Below, piece after piece: positions 16,754 through 25,335 of a DNA stretch of 64,000 bases (positions are counted from its first letter, which is position 1; each line of letters begins with the position of its first letter). The translations under genes and the position numbers were made by a program. Under the pieces are notes generated by a model, which worked only from the letters and a program-made list of their open reading frames with translations, made no database searches and was not told where the DNA came from. This DNA is from Pelagibacteraceae bacterium AG-325-E08 (lineage in GTDB: Bacteria > Pseudomonadota > Alphaproteobacteria > Pelagibacterales > Pelagibacteraceae), in assembly GCA_003282985.1 (NCBI GenBank), contig QBYE01000002.1:32399-96398 (forward strand), in the 5' to 3' direction.

Positions 16754-17893
16754 ATGATAAATAAAAACTTCGGTTTTGGAACTCAGATTAGAAAATCTCC
16801 GTATTTTGACTCTACCGTAAAATGGGGAGCAACAGGATTTTCTGTGTATAATCATATGTATATTCCAAGAGATTTTGGAAATCCTGAACAAAATTTTTGG
16901 AATTTGATAAAAAAATCTATACTTTGTGATGTCTCTGTTGAAAGACAGGTAGAAATTACAGGTCCTGATGCTTATAAATTTGTTCAACTACTAACTCCTA
17001 GAGATTTATCAAAACTTTCTATTGGTCAATGTAAATATGTTCTAATTACAAATGATGATGGAGGAATATTAAACGATCCTGTGCTTCTTAGATTAGCAGA
17101 AAATCATTTTTGGTTATCTCTTGCAGATAGTGATATTTTGCTATGGGCTCAAGGTGTAGCTATAAATTCAACATTGAATGTTAAAATTGTTGAACCAGAT
17201 GTTTCTCCTTTGCAATTACAAGGACCTACATCAGCTCAAATAATGATTAAATTATTTGGTGAAGATATTAAAAATCTTAAATATTATTGGTTTAAAGAAT
17301 ATAATTTAGATGGAATTCCACTTATTATTTCTAGAACTGGATGGTCTAGTGAATTTGGTTATGAAATTTTTTTAAGAGATGGAACTAAAGGAAATCAGCT
17401 TTATGAAAAAATTATGAAAGCTGGAAAAGAATATGGTGTTGAGCCAGGTCATACATCATCAATAAGAAGAATTGAAGGCGGGATGCTATCATATCACGCT
17501 GATGCTGACATTAATACAAATCCATTCGAGTTGGGTCTTGATAGATTGGTAAATTTAGATAGTGAAATTAATTTTATAGGAAAAAAAGCTTTAAAAAAAA
17601 TTAAACATGACGGAATTAAAAGAAAGCAAGTTGGTTTAGAACTTAATTGTGAACCTTTAAAAGGACCCAACACAACTTTTTGGCCAGCTTATAAATATGA
17701 CAAAAGAATTGGTAAAGTAACTTCAGCTGTTTATTCCCCAAGACTAAAAAAGAATATAGCACTTGCAATGATTGAAATAGATCATTCAAAAGTTGGAAAT
17801 CAAATTACTATTATAATTGATGATAAAAAAATTAATTCTTTAATTATAGAAAAACCTTTTTATGATCCACAAAAAAAAATAGCGTCTAGTTAA
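16754..17893 (+). CDS. GcvT/DmdA-family tetrahydrofolate-dependent methyl or aminomethyl transferase
   Basis: 379 residues of the GcvT fold. Features shared with the DmdA-like branch are VYNHMYIPRDF, DVSVERQVEITGPDAYKFVQLLTPRDLS, GGILNDPVLLRL, FWLSLADSDILLWAQG, SRTGWSSEFGYEIFLRDG and SAVYSPRLKKNIALAMI. The NDPVLLRL and ADSD-LLWA stretches resemble DMSP demethylase more than the H-protein-dependent glycine-cleavage T protein, and no gcvH or gcvP is nearby. It could demethylate DMSP or act on another methylated amine or sulfonium compound. SAR11 cells carry several paralogs, so the substrate is uncertain. It ends a three-gene unit with two sugar-nucleotide genes, an unexpected partner. Confidence 0.75.
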   Translation: MINKNFGFGTQIRKSPYFDSTVKWGATGFSVYNHMYIPRDFGNPEQNFWNLIKKSILCDVSVERQVEITGPDAYKFVQLLTPRDLSKLSIGQCKYVLITNDDGGILNDPVLLRLAENHFWLSLADSDILLWAQGVAINSTLNVKIVEPDVSPLQLQGPTSAQIMIKLFGEDIKNLKYYWFKEYNLDGIPLIISRTGWSSEFGYEIFLRDGTKGNQLYEKIMKAGKEYGVEPGHTSSIRRIEGGMLSYHADADINTNPFELGLDRLVNLDSEINFIGKKALKKIKHDGIKRKQVGLELNCEPLKGPNTTFWPAYKYDKRIGKVTSAVYSPRLKKNIALAMIEIDHSKVGNQITIIIDDKKINSLIIEKPFYDPQKKIASS

Positions 17894-18852
17894 AGCTTCA
17901 CAATCTTTGTTTTTTCAATTTTACCCTCAAAGAAATCAATAATATTTTGTGCAGTTTCAAGACTCATATTTTCTAAACATTCTTTAGTAAACGTTGCTGC
18001 ATGAGGGCTTAATAATACTCTTTTATTTTTAAGTAATGGATTGTCTTTATCTGGTGGTTCTTTTTCAAAAACATCTAAACCAGCAAATGATATAATGCTA
18101 TTGTTTAAAGCTGTATTTAAATCATTTTCATTAACTACACCACCCCTTGAAGCATTTATAATAATTGAACTTTTTTTCATTAAAGAAATTTCTTTATAAG
18201 AAATCATATTTTTAGTTTTTTCAGTTAAAGGTACACTCATAGAGACAATATCTGCTTCTTTTAAAGTATCCTCTAAATTAGTTATTTTTTTTCCACCTAA
18301 TGATTTTATTGTTTTTTCATCTATATAAGGATCATAAACCAACACATTCATATCAAAGCCAAGACATTTTTTAATTAATTTTTTTCCTATACGACCAAAA
18401 CCAATAATCAATATTTTTTTATTAAAAACTTCAAAGTTATCATTAATTTGTAAATGAATTGCTTTATGAAAATTACCTTCTCTAACCATTTGATCAAACA
18501 TTTCTCGACCTTTATATATATTTAGGATCATGAACATAATATGTTCTGCAGGTGAGGTAGAGGTTGAGTTATGAGTAACTAGAAGCGTAATATTATTTTC
18601 TTTAATATAGTTCGTATCTACATTGTCATAGCCCACACCATGTCTAGCGATTACTTTAAGTTTTTTACAATTTTTAAGTATTTCATAATCCAATTTTCCA
18701 CGTCTTAAAGTTACACCATCATATTTTGGTAAAATTTTTAAAAGGTTCTCTCTGGATAAATCTGTGATCAAATCAACACTTAAATCTTTATTTGATTTAA
18801 GTAATTCGATGCCCCTACTATTCATAGTATCTATTATTCCAATTTTATACAT
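17890..18852 (-). CDS. D-isomer-specific 2-hydroxyacid dehydrogenase (SerA-like)
   Basis: 320 residues. It has the NAD Rossmann motif IIGFGRIGKKLIKK, the substrate-binding LRRGKLDYEIL and RHGVGYDNVD, the catalytic Arg in INASRGGVVNENDL, Glu in FEKEPPD and His in LLSPHAATFTKEC. These mark the phosphoglycerate/glyoxylate/hydroxypyruvate dehydrogenase family. There is no ACT domain, so classic feedback-controlled SerA is less likely; glyoxylate or hydroxypyruvate reduction, or reduction of another 2-keto acid, are open. It follows the ABC-2 exporter genes with a 4-base gap on the same strand, and overlaps the GcvT-like gene tail to tail by 4 bases. Confidence 0.8.
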   Translation of the reverse strand: MYKIGIIDTMNSRGIELLKSNKDLSVDLITDLSRENLLKILPKYDGVTLRRGKLDYEILKNCKKLKVIARHGVGYDNVDTNYIKENNITLLVTHNSTSTSPAEHIMFMILNIYKGREMFDQMVREGNFHKAIHLQINDNFEVFNKKILIIGFGRIGKKLIKKCLGFDMNVLVYDPYIDEKTIKSLGGKKITNLEDTLKEADIVSMSVPLTEKTKNMISYKEISLMKKSSIIINASRGGVVNENDLNTALNNSIISFAGLDVFEKEPPDKDNPLLKNKRVLLSPHAATFTKECLENMSLETAQNIIDFFEGKIEKTKIVKL

Positions 18853-18856
18853 ACAT

Positions 18857-19624
18857 TTATGACTTAATATTATATCCTCTTTTTAGAAGTATAGTGACCA
18901 TTGTCACACAAATAATTAAAAATAAAATCATTAGACCAATACTTATCCAAATATTAAAGTCAGACACACCATAAAATGAAAATCTTAAGCCATCAATTAG
19001 ATAAACCACTGGATTAAAATAAGAAACAGTTTGCCAGAAAGGTGGCAACATATCTAAAGAGTATAAGCTTCCCCCTAAAAAAACCATTGGTGTAATAACT
19101 AATGATGGAATGATAGACATTTGCTCAAAGTTTTTACTAACAACTCCAATTAAAAAACCAAATAATGCAAAAGTGAAAGAGACTAAAATTAACAAGAATA
19201 TCATTAACATTGGATATTCAACAGTTACCTCAGCAAAAAATGAAGCAGTGGCATAAATTACAGCACCTACGATTAAGGTTTTGGTGGCACCTGCTCCAAC
19301 AAAAGCTAAAACAGTTTCAAGTGTTGAAATAGGTGCTGCTAAAATCTCATTAATCGTTCCATTAAATTTTGGAAAAAATATTCCAAAAGAAGTGTTACTT
19401 ATTGATTGAGTAAGTAGCGTTAGCATCAATAAACCTGGAACGATATATGAACCATAGCTTACACCATCAATTTTTTGTATATAACCACCAATCACTGAAC
19501 CAAAAACAACAAAATATAATGATGTGGATATTACTGGTGAGAGAAGAGATTGACCTACAGTTCTTAAGAATCTATTCATCTCATGAACATATATAGCTTT
19601 AAAACCATAATAATTAAATTTCAT
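18857..19624 (-). CDS. ABC-2 type transporter permease
   Basis: 255 residues with six membrane segments. It starts MKFNYYGFKAIYVHEMNRFLRTVGQSLLSPVISTSLYFVVFG, with the ABC-2 pattern of an amphipathic N-terminal helix then TM1. It includes YIVPGLLMLTLLTQSI and the typical SLVITPMVFLGGSLYSLDMLPPFW loop before FNPVVYLIDGLRF. It pairs with the ATPase gene just upstream (11-base overlap) as an exporter of the NodJ/YadH kind. The substrate is unknown; lipid or polysaccharide export is common for this type. Confidence 0.9.
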   Translation of the reverse strand: MKFNYYGFKAIYVHEMNRFLRTVGQSLLSPVISTSLYFVVFGSVIGGYIQKIDGVSYGSYIVPGLLMLTLLTQSISNTSFGIFFPKFNGTINEILAAPISTLETVLAFVGAGATKTLIVGAVIYATASFFAEVTVEYPMLMIFLLILVSFTFALFGFLIGVVSKNFEQMSIIPSLVITPMVFLGGSLYSLDMLPPFWQTVSYFNPVVYLIDGLRFSFYGVSDFNIWISIGLMILFLIICVTMVTILLKRGYNIKS

Positions 19625-20549
19625 TATTCTCCCTTACTAAATTAACAAAAATCTTTTCCAGATTACTTTGTTCAGTTTTTAAATCTCTTAACTTTAAGCC
19701 AGTATCTTTTAAATCCTGCAATAAATTAGTAATACCAGTTTTTTCAGCTCCTACATTATAAGTATAGATCAAAGACATATTTTCTTCATCAATTTCAAGA
19801 TTATATTTTATTAATTCTTTGGGGATTTCTATAATTTTTTTCTGTAATTCAATATTTAATTTTTTATGACCCATCTTTTTAATTAATTCTTTTTTATCTT
19901 CGACAACAATAATTTCGCCTTGATTGATAACAGCTACACGGTCTGCAATAGCTTCAGCTTCTTCAATATAGTGTGTAGTTAAGATAATAGTGACTCCTGT
20001 TTTTCTTAAGTCATCAACAACCATCCACATATCTCTCCTAAGCTCAACATCAACTCCAGCTGTAGGCTCATCTAAAAATAATATTTTTGGTTCATGAGAT
20101 AAGGCTTTAGCAATTAAAACTCTTCTTTTCATTCCACCAGACAATTGTCTTAATCTTTGATCTTTTTTGTCCCATAAGCTTAAGTCTTTTAAAATCTTTT
20201 CTATATGTTCTGGTTTAGGTGGTTTACCATACAAACCTCTAGAATATGACACTGTATCGAAAACTGTTTCAAAGGACTCTAAATTTAATTCTTGGGGAAC
20301 CATTCCTATTCTAGATCTTGTTTCACGATAATCTTTAATTATATCAAATTCATCAACTGAAACAGTGCCAGATGAGGGGGTAACAATCCCACAAATTATA
20401 CTAATTAAAGTTGTCTTACCTGCACCATTTGGTCCAAGCATCGCAAGAATTTCACCTTGTTTAACTTTAAGACTAACTTTTTTAAGTGCATCAAAACCAT
20501 TATCATATACTTTTGAGAGATCATTAATTACTATTTGATTATCTGACAT
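19614..20549 (-). CDS. ABC-2 type transporter ATP-binding protein
   Basis: 311 residues. It has Walker A GPNGAGKTTL, the Q-loop in MVPQELNLE, signature RLRQLSGGMKRRVLIAKAL, Walker B KILFLDEPTAGVD, and the switch His in ILTTHYIEEAEAI. A C-terminal extension of about 70 residues follows the ATPase, as in NodI/YadG-type proteins. It powers export through the permease encoded immediately after it. It lies downstream of the riboswitch-controlled symporter gene with a 47-base gap, so it may be partly read from the same transcript, though its function gives no reason for thiamin control. Confidence 0.92.
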   Translation of the reverse strand: MSDNQIVINDLSKVYDNGFDALKKVSLKVKQGEILAMLGPNGAGKTTLISIICGIVTPSSGTVSVDEFDIIKDYRETRSRIGMVPQELNLESFETVFDTVSYSRGLYGKPPKPEHIEKILKDLSLWDKKDQRLRQLSGGMKRRVLIAKALSHEPKILFLDEPTAGVDVELRRDMWMVVDDLRKTGVTIILTTHYIEEAEAIADRVAVINQGEIIVVEDKKELIKKMGHKKLNIELQKKIIEIPKELIKYNLEIDEENMSLIYTYNVGAEKTGITNLLQDLKDTGLKLRDLKTEQSNLEKIFVNLVRENNEI

Positions 20550-20596
20550 TGAATCAGATATATAGACATTAATTCTCCTAATACAATCGACTAATA

Positions 20597-22039
20597 TTAA
20601 AACTTTTTAACTTTAAAAACTATTAATGGTAAAAAAGTTGCAATTACAAAAGATAAGAATAATAAAGACTGTGACACAATAGGTTTGAATAATTCTTTTG
20701 GTAAAAGGATTCCAACTAATAAGCTTTTGGAAAAATCAGGAGCAGGAAACATTAAAAAACCTCCTATTAATCCAATAATAATTGATACATAAGCAGTCTT
20801 TTCATTAATATTTTTATTATAGAAACTGTAGAAAACCGTTAGGACAAAAGCACAACAGAATAAATCAGCTAATAAAAATAAATATAAAATATCAAATCCT
20901 TTGGAAGCAATGATAAAAGAAATTAGAGATAAAAATAAAATTATATATTTAGAAACGTTAAGATAATTTGTTTTTTTATCTAAATTAAATGTTGCTTTAC
21001 CATCTACAACAATCAAACTTGATATTGCATTTACCAAAGTATCTACAGTAGAGATAGTTAATGCCAAACCTAATATAATCACAACAATGGAAAGTAATTC
21101 CGTTTGTTCTTTAAGTAACAATGTAAAAAAACCAAGATCTGGTCTAGTAGTTGGATCCATGGAGAAAGCAACCATTCCTGTAAACCCCATATAAAAAACT
21201 ACAGGTATTATTATAAAGAAAGAAATAATTAAACTTTTTTTTAAAGTTTCATAATTTTTTGCAGCATAAACTCTTTGCCAATTTCCTTGGTGAAATAAGT
21301 TTGTGGCAGCTACTGCAATAAAAAAAGTTAAACCAGCCGTATAACTAGGTAAGTAAGATGGGCTTAAAAGTTGAGGATTTTTTTCTTTTATAAAATCAAA
21401 AGAAAATTCAGATCCTGTGAAAGATGTAATGCATGATACTGAAATCATTAATAAAACTCCAATAACAACCATTTGTATATTGTCAGTAAATATCGATGCT
21501 CTTAAACCTCCATATAGAGTATAGGCAAGAGTAGACAATAATACGATTAAAGCAGTTATCCAAAGTTCAGTACCTGAAATATAATTAATTAGGACAGCCA
21601 CAGCAGTCACTTCAGCACATAAAAAAATAAACATATAAAAAATAGTCATTAGTAAAATAAGTTTAAATAGACTTTTTCCAAACTTTTTTCTTGTAAACTC
21701 AATGAGTGAAGATCCTTTAGGGAATTCTTTTCTAATTTTTTTACCAAGGTATATTAAAAAAAACATTGGAAAGGCTGTACCTAATGAATATCCTATTATA
21801 GCTCCCATTCCTCCCCATGTTGAAGCAGAGGCAGGGCCAAACAAAATCCATGCTCCTAAAGCTGAAGCAGTTAGACTTGTTGTTAAAGAAAATAATCCAA
21901 TATTTCTATTAGCAATTAAATAGTTATTCAATCCTTGGTATTTTTTTGAATTATAAAGACCTAAAAAAACAAATATTAAACTTATAACAATTACTAATAT
22001 TAATGATGTTAATTGACTTATAAAAAATGATTTATCCAT
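20597..22039 (-). CDS. thiV: sodium:solute symporter, probable thiamin-pyrimidine (HMP) transporter ThiV
   Basis: 480 residues with about thirteen membrane helices of the SSS/LeuT fold. Sodium-symporter features include NRNIGLFSLTTSLTASALGAWILFGPAS in helix 1-2, GGLRASIFTDNIQMVVI and LTISTVDTLVNAISSLIVVD. A TPP riboswitch ends 2-3 bases before the ATG, so expression must fall when thiamin diphosphate is plentiful. SAR11 lacks ThiC and needs the pyrimidine precursor HMP; the known SAR11 gene thiV is just such a symporter behind a TPP riboswitch. The family and the riboswitch are seen here. The substrate is inferred from that precedent. Confidence 0.82.
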   Translation of the reverse strand: MDKSFFISQLTSLILVIVISLIFVFLGLYNSKKYQGLNNYLIANRNIGLFSLTTSLTASALGAWILFGPASASTWGGMGAIIGYSLGTAFPMFFLIYLGKKIRKEFPKGSSLIEFTRKKFGKSLFKLILLMTIFYMFIFLCAEVTAVAVLINYISGTELWITALIVLLSTLAYTLYGGLRASIFTDNIQMVVIGVLLMISVSCITSFTGSEFSFDFIKEKNPQLLSPSYLPSYTAGLTFFIAVAATNLFHQGNWQRVYAAKNYETLKKSLIISFFIIIPVVFYMGFTGMVAFSMDPTTRPDLGFFTLLLKEQTELLSIVVIILGLALTISTVDTLVNAISSLIVVDGKATFNLDKKTNYLNVSKYIILFLSLISFIIASKGFDILYLFLLADLFCCAFVLTVFYSFYNKNINEKTAYVSIIIGLIGGFLMFPAPDFSKSLLVGILLPKELFKPIVSQSLLFLSFVIATFLPLIVFKVKKF

Positions 22040-22041
22040 TG

Positions 22042-22107
22042 TTTTCCCTTTCTGAATTACCGGACAGGTTCTTAGGGTTTAATCTCAGTCTGTTATGACA
22101 CCCCTTA
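22042..22107 (-). promoter_or_regulatory. TPP riboswitch (THI element) controlling thiV
   Basis: Reading the minus strand, the conserved blocks of a TPP aptamer occur in order: GGGGTG (22104-22099), CTGAGA (22088-22083), ACCCTAAGAACCTG (22078-22065), CCGGTAAT (22063-22056) and AGGGAA (22049-22044). The AGGGAA block is also the ribosome site, 4-5 bases before the ATG at 22039. There is no room for a terminator, so ligand binding should hide the ribosome site and block translation. It begins about 10 bases after the stop of the 95-aa gene upstream. Confidence 0.95.
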
Positions 22108-22116
22108 AATTTTGTT

Positions 22117-22404
22117 TTATACTTTATTATCCATTATTTCAACCATACACTTTGTGGCGTATTCCCGCCATTCAGATGAGTTTTTACCTTTAAGACTGTT
22201 TAAGTGATTACGATTATTTTGAATATCTTTTTGATGTTTAGCTTTATCTTTTCCATCTAAGTTGGCTTCCATATTAGTCAAATTAGTTTCCATAGCATTA
22301 ATCCAACTATTTCCAAGTTCGACACATTTAACATCATCTTTTTCATCACAAATTTGTTTAAAAAAATTAAAAATTACATCGTCTGTTTTGATTGAATTAT
22401 TCAC
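22117..22404 (-). CDS. 95-aa uncharacterised helical protein
   Basis: A 95-residue soluble protein predicted to be all alpha: IFNFFKQICDEKDDVKCVELG, then WINAMETNLTNMEANLDGKDK, and a C-terminal SSEWREYATKCMVEIMD. It has three Cys, and the acidic and Asn-rich helices could form a small bundle. The start ATG overlaps the last base of the azoreductase gene, so the two are translated together. It ends 10 bases before the TPP riboswitch. I recognise no family; the good codon pattern and coupling support a real gene. Confidence 0.65.
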   Translation of the reverse strand: MNNSIKTDDVIFNFFKQICDEKDDVKCVELGNSWINAMETNLTNMEANLDGKDKAKHQKDIQNNRNHLNSLKGKNSSEWREYATKCMVEIMDNKV

Positions 22405-22988
22405 TAAACTTTTATCTTATCTATTTGAGCTTCGGCTTCTCTTATAGATTTTTCATAGTCCAAAGCCATTTGATCAGCACTAATAATTTCTACTTGATCA
22501 ATTCCAAAAAAATTAAGAATAAATTTTAACCATGGTGTTAAAAAATCTTCTTCACTATTAAGTTTCGTTCCTCCTGAGGTAATTACTAAATATGCTTTTT
22601 TATTCTTAAGAAGACCCTCTCTTCTACCATTGGGTTTAAATCTAAAGGTTTCTCCTATTCTTGCAGCTAAGTCTGACCAAGCTTTTAGAGTAGCAGGAGG
22701 ACCATAATTGTAAATTGGGGCTGATATTATTATAATATCACTTTCTTTTAGCTCTTTAACTAATGTATCTGATAACTCAAACATTTTTTTATGATGTTCT
22801 GTTTGATCTTTTTTATCAATTTTCATACCAGACTCGGTTAAACCAGAAACAAAAACCATTTCATTATCTAAATCTCTATAGATAATTTCATCTTCTGGTT
22901 TTTTTATCTTATTCAATAACTTTTTAGCTAAAGCTCTTGATGTCGAACCTTCTTTTCTTGCACTAGAGTCTATTTGATAAATCTTCAT
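22404..22988 (-). CDS. azoR: FMN-dependent NADH-azoreductase / flavodoxin-like quinone reductase
   Basis: 194 residues of the flavodoxin-like fold. It starts MKIYQIDSSARKEGSTSRALAKKLL, the phosphate-binding S-R-E-S-S type loop of AzoR. The middle has IIISAPIYNYGPPATLKAWSDLAARIGETF (the FMN-binding MYNF-P--LK region) and later KKAYLVITSGGTK. AzoR enzymes reduce quinones and azo compounds by two electrons and protect against quinone stress. It lies 6 bases after ccdA and overlaps the 95-aa gene. A strand-specific unit ccdA-azoR-95aa precedes the riboswitch. Confidence 0.88.
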   Translation of the reverse strand: MKIYQIDSSARKEGSTSRALAKKLLNKIKKPEDEIIYRDLDNEMVFVSGLTESGMKIDKKDQTEHHKKMFELSDTLVKELKESDIIIISAPIYNYGPPATLKAWSDLAARIGETFRFKPNGRREGLLKNKKAYLVITSGGTKLNSEEDFLTPWLKFILNFFGIDQVEIISADQMALDYEKSIREAEAQIDKIKV

Positions 22989-22994
22989 AATTTG

Positions 22995-23702
22995 TTATCC
23001 AAAGTTTTGTAAGAATGGAAAAATATTTAATAAATAAAATCCTAAACCTTGCAGTTGATTAGTTAATATCAAAATACCAGTAATTAAAAGAATTATTCCC
23101 CCAATTTTAGATACTAAATTAATATTTCTTTTGAAATTTTTTGAAAATATCAAAAATTTCTGCATTAAATAACCTGATAAAATAAATGGTATTGCTAAAC
23201 CAAAGGAATAAAAGAATAAAAGTAAAATTCCTTTTATTATGTTTTCCTCAGTGGCTGCTAAAACTAAAATTGATCCTAATATTGGACCTATGCAAGGTGT
23301 CCAGCCAAAAGCAAATGCCATACCAATTAAAATCGGACTATAAAAATTTTTATTTGTTTTGGTTTCAATTCTTTTTTCATAATTTAAAAATTTTAAATTT
23401 ATGATCCCAGTAATGTGAAGTGAAAAGAGAATTATTACTAATCCAGCTGCTATTCGAAGTTCATTAGAGTTTTGAAGCAATACTTGGCCTAAGAAAGTAG
23501 ATGCTGCACCAAAAACTATAAAGACAATGGAAAACCCAATAGTAAATAATATAATTGGTATTAGATTAATATTTTTTTTTTCAATTAATTCATTTATTGA
23601 GCTTCCTGATATATAAGAAATATATCCTGGTATTAATGGTAATACACATGGGGATAGAAAGCTTACTAATCCAGCTCCAAAGGCAATAATTATTTCAAAC
23701 AT
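22995..23702 (-). CDS. ccdA: cytochrome c biogenesis / thiol-disulfide transporter CcdA
   Basis: 235 residues with six membrane helices. The N-terminus GAGLVSFLSPCVLPLIPGYISYISG and the later FGWTPCIGPILGSI hold the two conserved Cys that pass electrons across the membrane (SPCVLPL and TPCIGP). It carries reducing power from thioredoxin to periplasmic thiol proteins needed for cytochrome c maturation. There is no thioredoxin-like domain attached, so it is the short CcdA form rather than DsbD. It lies 20 bases after the FAH-family hydrolase gene on the same strand, perhaps at the tail of that operon. Confidence 0.92.
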   Translation of the reverse strand: MFEIIIAFGAGLVSFLSPCVLPLIPGYISYISGSSINELIEKKNINLIPIILFTIGFSIVFIVFGAASTFLGQVLLQNSNELRIAAGLVIILFSLHITGIINLKFLNYEKRIETKTNKNFYSPILIGMAFAFGWTPCIGPILGSILVLAATEENIIKGILLLFFYSFGLAIPFILSGYLMQKFLIFSKNFKRNINLVSKIGGIILLITGILILTNQLQGLGFYLLNIFPFLQNFG

Positions 23703-23722
23703 TAAATTTAATTTAAAATATT

Positions 23723-24571
23723 TTATCCTTTATATGGAAAAACTTTATGTTTTTGTGTTCCAAGATTATCAACACCTAAAACAACTTCTTCTCCACCCTT
23801 CAAAAAGTGTGGGGGTGACATGTTTTCTCCCACTCCTGGTGGAGTTCCAGTACAGCAAATATCTCCAGGATGCAAACTCATACAGGAACTCATATAAGAA
23901 ACTAAAGTTTTAATATCAAATATCATTTGTTCTGTATTTCCTGTTTGCATTCTTTTGCCATCAACATCTAAAAACATATTAAGTTTTTGAAAGTTTGGTA
24001 GTTCATCCTTTGTAACTATATAAGGGCCTATAGGGCCAAAAGTATCAAAACCTTTTCCTTTATCCCAGGTTAAACCTTTATTTTTTTGAAAGTCTCTCTC
24101 ACTAACATCGTTCACCAAAAAAAAACCTAACACATGGTCTAAAGCAGATTCTACACTAACATTAATTGCTTTTTTCCCAATTACAAAACCTAACTCCACT
24201 TCCCAATCTGTATGATTGGAACCTTTTGGAACTACAATTGGATCATTGGGTCCAGTTATACAACTAGTAAATTTAGAAAATATAATTGGTTCTTTTGGTA
24301 TTGGTAAATTTTGTTCTTCTGCATGATCTTTAAAATTTAATCCTATTCCAATAAACTTTGATGGATTTGAAACACAGGCTCCGATTCTTGTATTAGATTC
24401 TAGTTTAGGTAAACTTGAAATATCAGTTTTGTTTATTTTATCAATCGTATCAAAGTTTAATGTTTCAGGATTAAAATCAGTAATTAATGATGATAAATCT
24501 CGATAATTGTTATCCTTATCTATAATGGCTGGTTTTTCTTTTCCAATTTCACCTATTCTACATAACTTCAT
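23723..24571 (-). CDS. FAH-family hydrolase, probable 2,4-diketo-3-deoxy-sugar-acid hydrolase
   Basis: 282 residues. The fumarylacetoacetase fold is clear: FIGIGLNFKDHAEE, PIIFSKFTSCITGPNDPIVVP, DWEVELGFVIGKKA with the metal-binding E-x-E, FFLVNDVSERDFQ, KGFDTFGPIGPYIV, and CCTGTPPGVGE. The N-terminal layout MKLCRIGEIGKEKPAIID--RDLS is the one found in 2,4-diketo-3-deoxy-L-fuconate/rhamnonate hydrolases, which cut the diketo acid to pyruvate and lactate. Its neighbours fit: short-chain dehydrogenase, tripartite transporter, and a rhamnonate-dehydratase-like enolase. It has a strong ribosome site (AAAAGGAG). A ureidoglycolate-lyase-like role is an alternative. Confidence 0.85.
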   Translation of the reverse strand: MKLCRIGEIGKEKPAIIDKDNNYRDLSSLITDFNPETLNFDTIDKINKTDISSLPKLESNTRIGACVSNPSKFIGIGLNFKDHAEEQNLPIPKEPIIFSKFTSCITGPNDPIVVPKGSNHTDWEVELGFVIGKKAINVSVESALDHVLGFFLVNDVSERDFQKNKGLTWDKGKGFDTFGPIGPYIVTKDELPNFQKLNMFLDVDGKRMQTGNTEQMIFDIKTLVSYMSSCMSLHPGDICCTGTPPGVGENMSPPHFLKGGEEVVLGVDNLGTQKHKVFPYKG

Positions 24572-24585
24572 TTTTTCTCCTTTTA

Positions 24586-25335
24586 TTAATAAGTTGCTCT
24601 TCCACCACTTAAGTCAAAAACTCCCGCAGTGCTAAAAGAGTTTTCATCACTTACCAACCAACAAACTAAAGAGGCCAGCTCTTCTATTTTTGCAAATCTA
24701 TTTCTTGGTATCTTGGATAGCATATAATTAATATGTTCATCTGTCATCTGGTCAAAAATTCTCGTTTTTGCTGCTGCAGGTGTTACGCAATTAACAGCGA
24801 TATTTTTATCAGCAAGCTCTTTACCTAAAGATTTTGTTAATCCTATTACACCAGCTTTAGATGTACTATAAGCACTAGCGTTTGGGTTACCTTCTTTTCC
24901 AGCAATAGAAGCTATATTCACAATTCTTCCGTAATTATTTTTAATCATGTGTGGAACAATAGCTTTGCAACAATAAAATGTTGAATTCAAATTCAATTCA
25001 ATCACTTTCTGCCATTCATCTAAAGGATAATCCCATACTTTAGCGTTCATCCCTGTCATCCCTGCGTTATTCACAAATATATCTATTTGACCCACTTTTT
25101 CCTCGACTTCATCAACTGATTTTTTCACAATTTTGAAATCTGTTACATTGACTATTTGATAACTAAAATTTTCAGAATTAATTTCTTTTTTAGCTTTTTC
25201 AGCCTCATCTTTATCTATATCCCAAATTACAACTTTACCACCTGATTGAATAATTCTTTTTGTAATAGCTAAACCAAAGCCTTGGGCACCACCAGTTACT
25301 ATTGCAACTTTATTTGTTAAATTATATTTATTCAT
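24586..25335 (-). CDS. short-chain dehydrogenase (probable 2-keto-3-deoxy-sugar-acid dehydrogenase)
   Basis: 249 residues of the classical SDR type: TGGAQGFGLAITKRI for NAD(P) binding, NNAGM, NIASIAG, the YSTSKAGVIGLTKSLGKELA active site with Tyr and Lys, and NCVTPAAAKTRI. The end DENSFSTAGVFDLSGGRATY is close to that of 2-keto-3-deoxy-L-fuconate dehydrogenases. In the non-phosphorylative rhamnose/fucose pathway this step oxidises the 4-OH of the keto-deoxy acid before the FAH-family hydrolase, which is encoded 14 bases downstream. Its start overlaps the tctA stop by 4 bases, tying transport to breakdown. Confidence 0.85.
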   Translation of the reverse strand: MNKYNLTNKVAIVTGGAQGFGLAITKRIIQSGGKVVIWDIDKDEAEKAKKEINSENFSYQIVNVTDFKIVKKSVDEVEEKVGQIDIFVNNAGMTGMNAKVWDYPLDEWQKVIELNLNSTFYCCKAIVPHMIKNNYGRIVNIASIAGKEGNPNASAYSTSKAGVIGLTKSLGKELADKNIAVNCVTPAAAKTRIFDQMTDEHINYMLSKIPRNRFAKIEELASLVCWLVSDENSFSTAGVFDLSGGRATY

